Assembly (NCBI RefSeq): GCF_964340395.1
Contig: NC_135556.1
Location: 4,937,501-5,001,500, forward strand
Reading direction: 5' to 3'
From: Glandiceps talaboti
Lineage: Eukaryota > Hemichordata > Enteropneusta > Spengelidae
DNA length: 64,000 nt
Shown: positions 47,701 through 56,100 of the stretch, piece after piece
Layout of the letters: each line of letters begins with the position of its first letter
Numbering within the stretch: position 1 is the first letter of the stretch
The notes under the pieces: generated by a model
Told to the model about the DNA's origin: nothing
Seen by the model: only the letters and a program-made list of their open reading frames with translations
The model's database searches: none
Program-made: the position numbers and the translations under genes

Positions 47701-50451
47701 CTATGTGTACATTAATACCATGTTTTTAACACTGTTCATGTTATAACTATGTGTAAGACATTACTTTGTGTATATTTTACATGGTGTATTTTATTTCTAT
47801 CTGACAGCTCTCCTTTATGTGGTATTGTACATTTTCATGGTTAATCACAGTCATACTAGGAATCATTGTCAGTGAAATCTACAGATGTTTTAATCCAGAC
47901 ATCAGAGAACAACGAATCAACCCAAAACTTTTAGCAACGTTTTTGAGGTAAGAACTATGATCACCTATCCACACGCTCATCCTATACATATAGACACAGA
48001 AAACACATGTACACACAGGGCTCGAAATTCGTTTTTTTTCTTGGTAGCCCGGGTGGGCTACCATCTTTTAAATTTGGTAGCCTGAGAGCAATGACTGGTA
48101 GCCCATATGCATGCATTCCTAAATTAATGGTGTCTGTGTATATATGTAACTATATGATGTATTGATTTCGATGATTGTTTGAATAACTTAAGAGTCACGT
48201 TAACACGTTATTTGTGTGTATTTCATGCCATATTTGACATTGGGGACACAATTTTTTGCATGTATGTGTCTCTGGGGCCGTGTCATTTACAACGTACGGT
48301 TATCATTGCAATGAAGAAAAAACATGTAGTCGCAATTCGTAGTTGTAACTATTATCTAAATCTCTTGGTGCAGTGAGACCTGTAAAATTTGAATATGATT
48401 CAACGTATGGAAAACGTATAAACAGTTTCATAAGCCCCATGGCAATTTCCTGATGTGGAGACTACGTCTTGGGTAGTTTAGAAACTATGTGCTGTTATCA
48501 TTATCTATTCACGTGATTGGTTACTTATTAACAGACGGGTTAGACAGGATTTGTATTAATACATGACGGCCATTACGGCAAAGCCCCTTCCATTCATGGG
48601 CGAAGAGATAATCAAACAGAGTCTAAGACCACATCATGCAGCAGACGGTCCATGCTGAAAACTTCACTAAGATAAATTCAAATCATCATGTCACCATTTC
48701 ATTCTCACTAAAACTTCAACTTTCTTTTGAGCTTTGCTACTACTACTAGATCGAATACATTACGTGAATTTACCATTCACCACTGCATGCTCTCAGGGGT
48801 TGCGTGAGCGTGGTTTACACACGGAATGTTTTAGGCATCGTTCAAGAATAAACGAATCTGTAGGTGTATACCAAGTTAACAGTTCTCATCAGCATAAACT
48901 TTTATCAAACACCATTACAACTGTGTCTCTGTCAAGTTGAAAGTTAAAGCTGTCATTCATGTTATGGAATTTAGTTACTGCAGCAGTGCTGTACCGAGAG
49001 TGTACTGTACCCCGACTCCGAGAAGAACCGGAAGGGCCCGGGCCGGAGAGCAGATTTCCAGAGAGTGATAACCATGGGAAATTGAAAGTACAGAAAGATA
49101 ACATTAAATCGCTATACAGAATATTGTTGCATATAAATGTTTTGTTGTGACATTTTGGAAGTACAAGCTGTGTATACGATGAACGGAAGAATGACGTGTA
49201 CAGTGTACATGTATTTCGTGTACATTTGATATACATGTAGTGTGGATGCAAATTTGGAAAGACGCACTGATTTTGACGCTAATTTTGGCGAGAACACGTC
49301 CCACAGGACTGCGACCTCGGAGGCCCCCGGCCCGGGAAGGTGTCGGAGTCAGGGTGTCACAGTTTCATTCAAAACTTAGTAGCCCAATTGGGCTACCACT
49401 CACATAATTTGGTAGCCCAGAGACAGACATTGGTAGTCTGTGGACGCGGGGCTACCGCGAATTTCGAGCCCTGACACACATTGGCATGAGCACACATATG
49501 AGTGCCCACATGCATGCACACCCATGCATACATACATACATACGTACGTACGTATGACGTACGTACGTACGTATGTACATACATACATACATACACACAT
49601 ACACACACACACACACACACATACATACATACATACATACATACATACATACATACATACATACATACATGTAAACACACATATACACACATATACATAC
49701 ACACACGCATACATACATACATACATACACACACACAAAACACACACACGCACGCACACACACACACACGCGCGCGCGCGCATATACACCCACACACTAC
49801 AAAAAGGCATATAAGGGGACAGCACCTGTACTTGGTATTTTAACCACCCAAGGTCAACTGAAATAAACTTTAATAACAACAAACAATTGTGTACTCCTAA
49901 CGTGTCATTCCTTCTCCTTGTAAGTTTTTGAAGAATTTACATAAACCAAATTTGAAGAAACTAATATATACTCTTATTACTGAGTGAGTTTCACAGGCAT
50001 TTAATGCTACAACAAAAGTTACATACCAACTAGAACAAAACACTGGAAAATAAATATACAAAGATGACAGGTAGAGGAGTGCTCTAAGGTGCAAAGTAGT
50101 GAAGCAAATTGATATAGAGTACATTGGAACTTAGTGGTAGATGGAGTAGGTACTTACATGCATGTGTTGCACTGTGAGATTGAATGATTTAAATAACCAA
50201 TTCCCATGAACTACTCCATTAAGGTGAACCCCCCACCCACCCACACAATACCAAAAGCAACCATTCACCATGTTTGTTTTGTTTTTCATTGTAGATCAAA
50301 GGAACTTGAGGATTATGAAGAACCAGAATATGAAGGAGAAGGAGAAGAACTTTTTGATATGAAAGAAAGTCATTTTGGTAACAGTGATGTGACAGTTAAA
50401 AGCCTAGAGGAAGAATTGCAACAAAAGTGTCAAAAGGAATACTTGCTATAG
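23972..50451 (+). CDS. SLC5-family sodium-coupled solute symporter, complete (16 exons, span with introns)
   Basis: Sixteen exons sum to 1905 bases, 634 residues plus stop, within the usual 600-640 aa of the SMCT/SMVT branch (SLC5A8/A12/A6). TM1 region: LDYVIFSSMLAISAATGIYH at about 15-34, then FLVADRSMNGIPIAMSL with the family's 'ADR.M...P' motif. Further landmarks are GGMRAVIWTDVFQFFVIVG (about 182-200), QTAVQRYAASKS (about 261-272), and FAGTLSTMSSGLNALI (about 398-413). The last holds the small/serine Na2-site residues of the LeuT fold, followed by NLEDIVRPW. A large extracellular loop (about 305-375) carries several N-X-S/T sequons. The cytoplasmic C-terminus is acidic and ends KEYLL. It is a plasma-membrane sodium cotransporter of small organic anions or vitamins; the substrate cannot be fixed. 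The ATG at 23972 is the first in-frame ATG. Confidence 0.93.
31525..31563. repeat. Perfect hairpin, 18-bp arms, 3-base loop
   Basis: CATAGACAGTAGAGGGGG is followed by TCT and its exact reverse complement. It is in symporter intron 1, about 540 bases upstream of exon 2. Confidence 0.93.
31929..31995. repeat. Dispersed repeat segment, copy 2
   Basis: Aligns to 15625-15672 over about 40 bases at high identity and is likewise followed by a T-rich run. It lies in symporter intron 1, about 110 bases before exon 2. Confidence 0.6.
32105..32324 (+). CDS. SLC5-like exon 2
   Basis: Encodes residues 46-119, QFLVADRSMNGIPIAMSLVV through LKLTSAYE, covering TM2-TM3. The acceptor is ACATTTTAG and the donor GTGAGT. 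Confidence 0.94.
32726..32843 (+). CDS. SLC5-like exon 3
   Basis: Encodes residues 120-158, YMSLRFHFSLRMISSF through GPALAIEA, matching the family 'YLELRFNK.VR' region. The donor is GTGAGT. Confidence 0.94.
33902..33969 (+). CDS. SLC5-like exon 4
   Basis: Encodes residues 159-181, VLGFEVWKTVLITGVICTFY then TTI. The acceptor is CTCTATTTCAG and the donor GTAAGT. Confidence 0.93.
35023..35177 (+). CDS. SLC5-like exon 5
   Basis: Encodes residues 182-232, GGMRAVIWTDVFQFF through ENDRLNFN. GG.(K/R)AVIWTDVFQ is the strongest family signature in the protein. Confidence 0.95.
35956..36093 (+). CDS. SLC5-like exon 6
   Basis: Encodes residues 233-278, ETPFGITTRLSAIGLILGGG through QTAVQRYAASKSLRQAQ. 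The exon ends in phase 2 with donor GTAAGT. Confidence 0.94.
36200..36327. repeat. (TGTC)n/(TGTA)n microsatellite
   Basis: A short TGTC run followed by about 26 TGTA units, starting about 105 bases downstream of exon 6 in symporter intron 6. Confidence 0.95.
36696..36781 (+). CDS. SLC5-like exon 7
   Basis: Encodes residues 279-307, VAVFLNMPFQLIMLPMVYFT then GLVLYAFYN, one membrane span. The donor GTGAGT leaves phase 1. Confidence 0.93.
37277..37610 (+). repeat. 41-bp minisatellite, 8 copies
   Basis: CAGTCATTTGG recurs at 37281, 37322, 37363, 37404, 37445, 37486, 37527 and 37568, a constant 41-base period with almost no divergence, in symporter intron 7. The near identity indicates recent expansion. 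Confidence 0.96.
37907..37969 (+). CDS. SLC5-like exon 8 (63 bp, extracellular loop)
   Basis: Encodes NYLTPLMPPLNYTMSNYTYN and T, with sequons NYT (twice). Both boundaries are phase 1 and the length is divisible by three, so it can be skipped without a frameshift. Confidence 0.88.
38150..38272 (+). repeat. ~20-bp degenerate repeat (GCCAGTTAGGGT)
   Basis: Five or six imperfect units around GCCAGTTAGGGTTTGCATGA, in symporter intron 8. Confidence 0.75.
38558..38626 (+). CDS. SLC5-like exon 9 (69 bp, extracellular loop)
   Basis: Encodes NFSTAIPYIGASQSVTNLTM then FSG, with sequons NFS (formed at the junction) and NLT. It is also phase 1-1 and divisible by three. Confidence 0.87.
38883..39366 (+). 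repeat. 48-49-bp minisatellite, about 10 copies
   Basis: CCAAGTGATAGCT (or GACAGCT) recurs at 38911, 38959, 39007, 39055, 39104 and onward to 39347. The unit also contains TTCACACTTCAACCCCC. Half of the copies read GCTGTAAGTT, which contains a consensus GTAAGT donor; the rest read GCTATAAGTT. Because 48 is divisible by three, one frame stays open, but the array is within intron 9. Confidence 0.94.
39607..39671 (+). CDS. SLC5-like exon 10
   Basis: Encodes NYSYVTSDVEPRYQPDYTSA then DQ, with NYS formed at the 5' junction. The donor is GTATGT. Confidence 0.88.
39913..40001 (+). CDS. SLC5-like exon 11
   Basis: Encodes residues 374-402, IMVYFVSSQFGVIPGMQGLF then VACIFAGTL, matching 'PGLPGLF.A...SGTL' of the family. 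Confidence 0.94.
40987..41129 (+). CDS. SLC5-like exon 12
   Basis: Encodes residues 403-450, STMSSGLNALIAVNLEDIVR then PWRKWYAW..., completing the sodium-site helix. The donor GTAAGT leaves phase 1. Confidence 0.94.
41443..41596 (+). CDS. SLC5-like exon 13
   Basis: Encodes residues 451-501, TCVYGLVTIGLAFVAQYMGP through GGPLLGVFSLGMFWKRSNW. GGPL.G.F.LG is a conserved family motif. Confidence 0.95.
41690..41845. repeat. (CA)n-rich compound microsatellite
   Basis: CA runs with CATA interruptions and a short segment around ATCCACTGT(GT)ACACAC occurring twice, in symporter intron 13. Confidence 0.92.
42217..42319 (+). CDS. SLC5-like exon 14
   Basis: Encodes residues 502-536, CGALVGMLVGFACGLWVAVG through DDALEIYK. 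The donor is GTAAGT. The next intron is 5.5 kb. Confidence 0.94.
45190..45480. repeat. Possible diverged interspersed element
   Basis: Around 45220-45260 the minus strand reads TAGGGTCGGGTAATCAGAAC followed by A/T runs, resembling the dispersed segments at 15625 and 31929. The boundaries are unclear. Confidence 0.35.
47099..47122 (-). CDS. Possible first coding exon of an antisense nested gene
   Basis: On the minus strand ATGGCCTGGACC... encodes MAWTGVRP and is followed at once by a strong GTGAGT donor. The ATG context (ACAAGATGG) is good and the surrounding ~150 bases are CpG-rich, like the starts of the other genes here. An AATAAA on the same strand (TTTATT near 43319) could be its 3' end. 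No continuing exon was found with confidence between them, so this is only a lead. Confidence 0.22.
47808..47947 (+). CDS. SLC5-like exon 15
   Basis: Encodes residues 537-582, LSFMWYCTFSWLITVILGII through LLATFL. IYK|LSFMWY at the junction fits the family 'LYRLSYMWY', so no missing exon is needed across the long intron. Confidence 0.92.
48016..49473. mobile_element. hAT-like non-autonomous DNA transposon with CAGGGCTCG termini
   Basis: CAGGGCTCGAAATTCG at 48016-48031 is matched exactly inverted at 49458-49473. Sub-terminal GGTAGCCC/GGGCTACC boxes recur near both ends (about 48043-48094 and 49380-49455). CAGGG-type ends fit the hAT superfamily. The expected 8-base target duplication cannot be read because the flanks are CA-rich. 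No transposase was recognised in the 1458 bases. A second imperfect inverted repeat (ACTGT..CCC.GACTCCGA then a CGGGCCGG box) at about 49005-49046 and 49320-49372 suggests another element nested within it. It lies in symporter intron 15. Confidence 0.7.
49520..49795. repeat. Compound ACAT/ACGT/CA microsatellite
   Basis: ACAT, ACGT, CA and CGCG runs immediately follow the hAT-like element. All frames are low-complexity and non-coding. Confidence 0.94.
50295..50451 (+). CDS. SLC5-like exon 16 (stop codon)
   Basis: Encodes residues 583-634, an acidic cytoplasmic tail (RSKELEDYEEPEYEGEGEEL ... EEELQQKCQKEYLL) and a TAG stop at 50449-50451. Confidence 0.92.
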
Positions 50452-51925
50452 TATAACATCAGCAATAATGTGTCAACATCTCTATTGGTTTTACTCTACT
50501 ATGCCTCTAAATGGCTATAGTCAGTGGGCATCAGTCAGTGTAAACTTGAATATGGGTTTACTATATTGTCCATAGTGTGAAACATACAATTCAAAGGTAT
50601 ATTTATTGGGTCCATTTGGTGTTCTATTGTGACAGTCCCATGGTGTGAAACATACAATGCAAAGTAAATATGGGGTACATTTCATGTTGTATTGTCCCAT
50701 CATGTGAAACATACAATTCAAAGTTGAGTTGTAGGTCTATTTGATGTTGTGTATTGTCCATTTTGTGAAACATACAATGCAAAGTTGAATTTATGGGTCC
50801 ATTTTGTGTCCTATAAATCTATTGTCCATCATGTGAAACATACAATGCAAAGTTAATTGTAGGGTCCATTTCATGTTGCATTGTTCATGATGTGAAACAT
50901 ACAATGCAAATTGAATTATGGGGATCATTTGGTGTAGTACTGTCCATCTTGTGAAACATACATGCGAAGTAAATTGTGGGGTCCATTTGGTTTTCTATTG
51001 ATTCAAAGATCAATTTATGATGCCATTTCGTGTTCTACAAATGTATTATCCCATTGTGTGAAAACATACAATGCAAATTAAATTGTGTGGTCTATGTAGT
51101 GTCATATTATCCATAATCTGAAACATATTATGGGTATCAATGCTGAGTCAAATTTTAAGTTCTGTCTTGTGATGTATCATTGCTACTGCCATGTGTTACT
51201 GCATGGCTAAATTCATTGGGCAAGATTTGATTATGCCTTGGTCAAGCTAGCAGTATAAGTGGAGCCCAGATTCATAGAAATAACCACACTAAGTCAAATA
51301 GTGGCTTCTGTGAGTTGACCTTTCATTCTGGCCTCAAACAAAAACTCAGTAAATGGTATTTAATGATACATGATATCAGATATTGTCATTTGAGTCATTT
51401 CAAAAGTCAAAAGGTACTAGCCAATTTGTTATGTAGATCCACAAAAACACAATATTTTGTTTTCAAATGTCTTTGAAGAGGGTAAGAATTTGTATCTTGT
51501 TTTCTCATGTTATTAAAACTGTTGGTCATACAAACCATTGCCAATAAATAAAGACAGAGTAAAATGTCCAATCAGATGACTTGGAATATATCAACTTGGT
51601 ATACTGATGTCAGGGAATTAAATATCTTTAGAATTCTATAATCACCTTGTAATGTTTTTGTTTTTTTAATTTTTATGTATTTGTACGTGTTCAATGCATA
51701 TTTTTTATAAGAGTACATTTATGTTGTGGTTTTCTTCAAAACTGTGTTTTGTGTAAATCTTTGATGTATCTGATGTTTTGATATGAAAATTAGATGTATA
51801 CAAAAACTTTGTGAAACTAAAACTACGGCCTCAGTATTTGAGGTATGGATATGTAGATAAGTTAGTGTTGATCAGACGTCTTGTATGTGATAGAGTTTAA
51901 AATAAAGATGATCTTGTAAAATGGT
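50452..51925 (+). other. Likely SLC5-like 3' UTR
   Basis: Sequence after the TAG stop. AATAAA occurs at 51543-51548 and again at 51901-51906, either of which could set the transcript end. The first ~600 bases are a degenerate tandem repeat, listed separately. Confidence 0.45.
50530..51130 (+). repeat. ~60-bp degenerate tandem repeat in the symporter 3' UTR
   Basis: GTGAAACATACAAT(G/T)CAAAG recurs roughly every 60 bases, about nine times, alternating with a GGGTCCATTTGGTGT-like block. The copies are clearly diverged, so the array is old. Confidence 0.85.
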
Positions 51926-52029
51926 TTCAATGATAAACAGCACAGCTAATGTTTTGTAGTCATGTACACTCATGTACTTAAAAGTTACAGGATATGTTGA
52001 TATGGTTTTGTAAGCATATTTAAATCTAA

Positions 52030-52320
52030 CCTGTATGCAAATTAGTTCTATAATGGTTACAAATTAGATGCAGCGTGTATGCAAATTAGATGTAAATGTA
52101 TGTAAAGGATCTATTGTAGACAGAAAAATGCAAAATGAAAACAAATTAGATCGAAGTATGCAAATTAGATTTGAAATGTGTGCATATTACCGGTATGTAA
52201 AATATATACAAATTAAATGTAAATGTATTCAAATTAAATCTGGTATGTTAATTGCAAATTACATGTAAACTGTATGCAAATTTGATCACAAATGTATTGC
52301 ATATTAATATTATGCAAATA
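52030..52320 (+). promoter_or_regulatory. Cluster of five POU octamer motifs (ATGCAAAT)
   Basis: Exact ATGCAAAT occurs at 52035, 52079, 52158, 52274 and 52312, within an imperfect repeat of TATGCAAATTAGATGTAAAT type. The octamer is the classic binding site of POU-domain factors. It may be a repeat that happens to contain the motif. Confidence 0.4.
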
Positions 52321-52969
52321 GGTGTGATGTTTTGGAAATGTTTTAAGATATAGCTTTAACATAAACACTGTTCTTTGATAGATTGGTTTTCAATTTGTGA
52401 AAAAAACTAGAATATTGAGCTTGGGCAGTTGCTGTGCTCGTCGTGTCTTTGCCACAAATTTCATTACTTTTTAAAATTTGTTAAAACACGGTTACAAAAA
52501 AGTCATTTGCATTTAGTGTTCCGACTTGTAATATCTGAAAAGTGTCATTGACATGTTTAAATCGTTATCAGTAACATCATATGCATCATAATGAGTATGA
52601 TTATCACGATTTCATATTTTTTATAAGAGCACAAATCAAGGAAGAAAAACGTTGAATGTAATTTGACCATAAATCAAGTTAGATTTTTATACAAATAGTA
52701 TTACTTCAGTTAGGGGGATTTTTTCCATTTGTTTACAACCCTAAGTATTTTTATAGGGTATGATACCTAGCAGGTGATACAGGTAATATTCCCCTTTATT
52801 CCCATATAAGATAACAGTAGCATATTCCCAATTAATACTAATGTTATATTGTTGACAATTTGGGTAAGGACAGTATGTAATGATATATATATTTTTTTTT
52901 ACCAGGAACAGTTTTATCTTTTCACTATAGTATGATAAACTGGTGCTGTCACTTTGTGACTATTGTTAT

Positions 52970-53185
52970 ACAGGGTTATGATGTCATATACTATGGGTAC
53001 ATAAACCAATGATGTCATATACTGTGGGTACATAAACCAATGATGTCATATACTATATGTACACAAAACAATGATGTTGCTACATTGTGACAACATAAAC
53101 TAATGATGTCACTATGCTATTATTATACAAACTGATGTACATAAACTAATGATGTCATTGCATTGTGACCACATAAACTGGTGAT
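52970..53185 (+). repeat. Degenerate ~36-bp repeat (AAACCAATGATGTCATATAC)
   Basis: About five imperfect copies of a unit pairing ACATAAAC(C/T)AATGATGTCA with a TACTATGGGT-like block. Confidence 0.75.
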
Positions 53186-56100
53186 GCTGTTGCTTTCTCA
53201 GACATGGACACAGTTCATCATGTATCAGGATACTTATCTGTGAGAGTTATCAATGTACAATTGAAACCATTACACTTGAAACAAAGCATCATTTTCTAAT
53301 TCTGAGTACTACCTAGTATGGTTGGAAATAAATTAGCATATACCATACTTATATGAACTAATATTCTCACAGTGGCTTTGTCATTGTGAAGAGTAATCCT
53401 TGTGTAAGTCATAGAAAGATATTTGTGATGAAAACTTTGTCAAGATACACATATTTATATACATACAGCGTACTGTGAATAGAAGTATTTTGGCTCCTAG
53501 ACTTATGTACTTGATACACTTTTTGCACCAATATAAATCAACAACAAAATGGAATCACAGGTAAAATCTGAATAACTACAGGTAATAAAGGCAGACAATG
53601 AGAATCAATCCATGTAATTCTCTCTAATTCACAGAACAGTTGATAATATTGCAATCTTTAGTAGCTATTGGTGGTGCTACTGTGGCCAGTCACACAAATT
53701 TGAACCTGGGTAGACTAAAGGGGAAGACCAAACTCTGTGGCAATAACCATTAAAATGACTATGGCCAAACCTATTGTATATTTTACCAGACCTTTATACA
53801 CTTTGTGTCTTAATTTTGTACTTTTGTTAGGCCTATTGTCAACCTACAGTAGGTATTTACTAAGATAAATGTAATATTTTATAATATTTTATATTTATTT
53901 TAATGATATCGATATGTTGGAATGTTCAGATAAATATACACTTTGATAAAGTGAAAATGTATGTATTTTATTTGGGTTAGAATATCTCCATGATATCACA
54001 GTCAGAGTGATATCAGATGTTGTCAAAATAAATAACATAAACTCAGGCCATATGATAATAAATATTATTGATAACAAAAACCAATGATATGTGACTGCTG
54101 TGGGTACTCATACTTGCAATGTTTTCTGCTGCATTTTAATTTGCTTTGCTTATGAAAATACGAACACGGAGAACACCACAAGTACTTGTTACATGAGTTG
54201 ATACATGGGTGAAATGTGTGGTGTGTAAACCCCCCACCCCCAGTGTGCCACACTTGCACTCACTCGTCATTGGGTTATGTTCTATGGAAATTATTCATTA
54301 TGCAAAGCTGATGAGTATGTAAATGAGACAAACAGTGCGGTGTAAATTTTTACTTTTCATGAGAATACTGTGTTTTTATTTGTTTAGTTTCACTATTATT
54401 TTAAAATCTTTTGTCATGTTTTGACGAGAGAAGTATTTATAATGTTGATGCGGTATTGTAGTAATTAGTAAACAACTTTCTTGTTTTTGACAGATTATTG
54501 TATTTTTTTCTCTTTGGTGCAGCTTTTGACCGTTACAAATGAAAATAAAGGTTTTAATACCTGAAGAGCTGTGTGTGATGACTGGCATTACTCTACCACT
54601 TAGAGTATTATTTCATTCTCACCAAAAATAGGGGAACATGTTTTACCCTTGCTGCAAAGAAGCTTGGTTTTGATGATATTTGAATGTATGGTGATTGTTT
54701 GTGAGTATAAAGTTAGTTTCAGATTCAATATCAGATTCACATTGGTGAACAGTATAGGGCTAGTTTCATATTGAGCCTCAGATTCAGTCTCGTATTGTCT
54801 TATATATGGAAGATTAGATGATAGCAACAAAAGTAGACAGACAGAGAAATGATAGCATAGGGGGACTACAGGAAATGTCTTACTTCACATCCACAGTAAA
54901 ATATTACTTCTACAGACTTTCAAATCAGATTAAAATCTTTGTTTAACATCAGCAATACAAATACATCATTGGAGTAGTACATCTACCAACAAACATGTCA
55001 ACTAAATTTTGACCTCTCTCAAATGTCTAGGTGGCAGGGGTTATCTCCAATTTTCAAGTAATTTTTTCAACTTGCCAAGACACCCCCTCTCCCATCAAGT
55101 GAGTGTGAAAGAGGAACATATCCTGTAACCTGGTCTTTATTATTTCTTGTTTGACTGCTTTTGTCTGGTGCCGTGATTTATTGAATATGAGACTAATTCT
55201 AAGACTAACTTTGTTTACATCAATATTTCAGTTGTGTGGTCATCCAGACTGATTAAAATCTGATCAATTTCTTTATTTACCTCCATTTTCTTTGCTTTCT
55301 GTCATTTGTTTTTGATTTTGTTGTTCTGGGAGTGATTGCCACCATCCCATTTCAGACATGTTCATTCTGTCATACATTAACTGAATGTCACTTTTAACAT
55401 TCACATGCACAAGTAATTCTTGAACGGATTGTTCACACACACACATCGACGGCAAGACTTATTTAATTTGCCATGACTGAAAACTATTGAACGAAAAAGT
55501 GGTCCATTTGGGCAGCGCATACCATTGCACACACCCTTCCCATGGCAACATAACCTTTGAGATATGACAAAAATACAGCCAACACATTATAACATATATT
55601 TATGACTTTTATTTATTTTCTGTATGTTCACATAGTAATGCTGAAATCTATCTCAGTATTCTGAGTCGATATCCTAGCAGCATTGTAATAAGACTGTTAC
55701 TATAGATACACTCAGTAATGGTAATATTGTATATTATCAGTAGATATATACACCATCTAAAGTTAAGCCTGTATTTGACAAAGTTTTAAAAAAAGGAGGA
55801 TATTTATAGCTAGGTATATTTGGCAAATATTATTGGTTGTGACAAAAATCTTGATTTCTATCTGTAATGGTGTGTTATCTCTAATTTCCATACAATTGAA
55901 TGTTTTGGGTGAATTGATGTGAAGTGAATAGGCCTTTCCAAAATTTGCCATGTGGTGCTCTACTTCCTGTCTGAGTGTACCTTGGGGGTATACATGGTAT
56001 AGGTTACTCAGTTAATCATAGAGCACTTTCCTTGATGTCTGAACAATATGAAAAACATTCCTGATTTATACTTCTACAGAATACTAAGGGACAAAGCTCT

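Noticed and set aside
49393-49882. 160-codon Val-Cys-Met-Tyr frame near 49.4-49.9 kb
   Set aside because: Pure microsatellite translation inside symporter intron 15.
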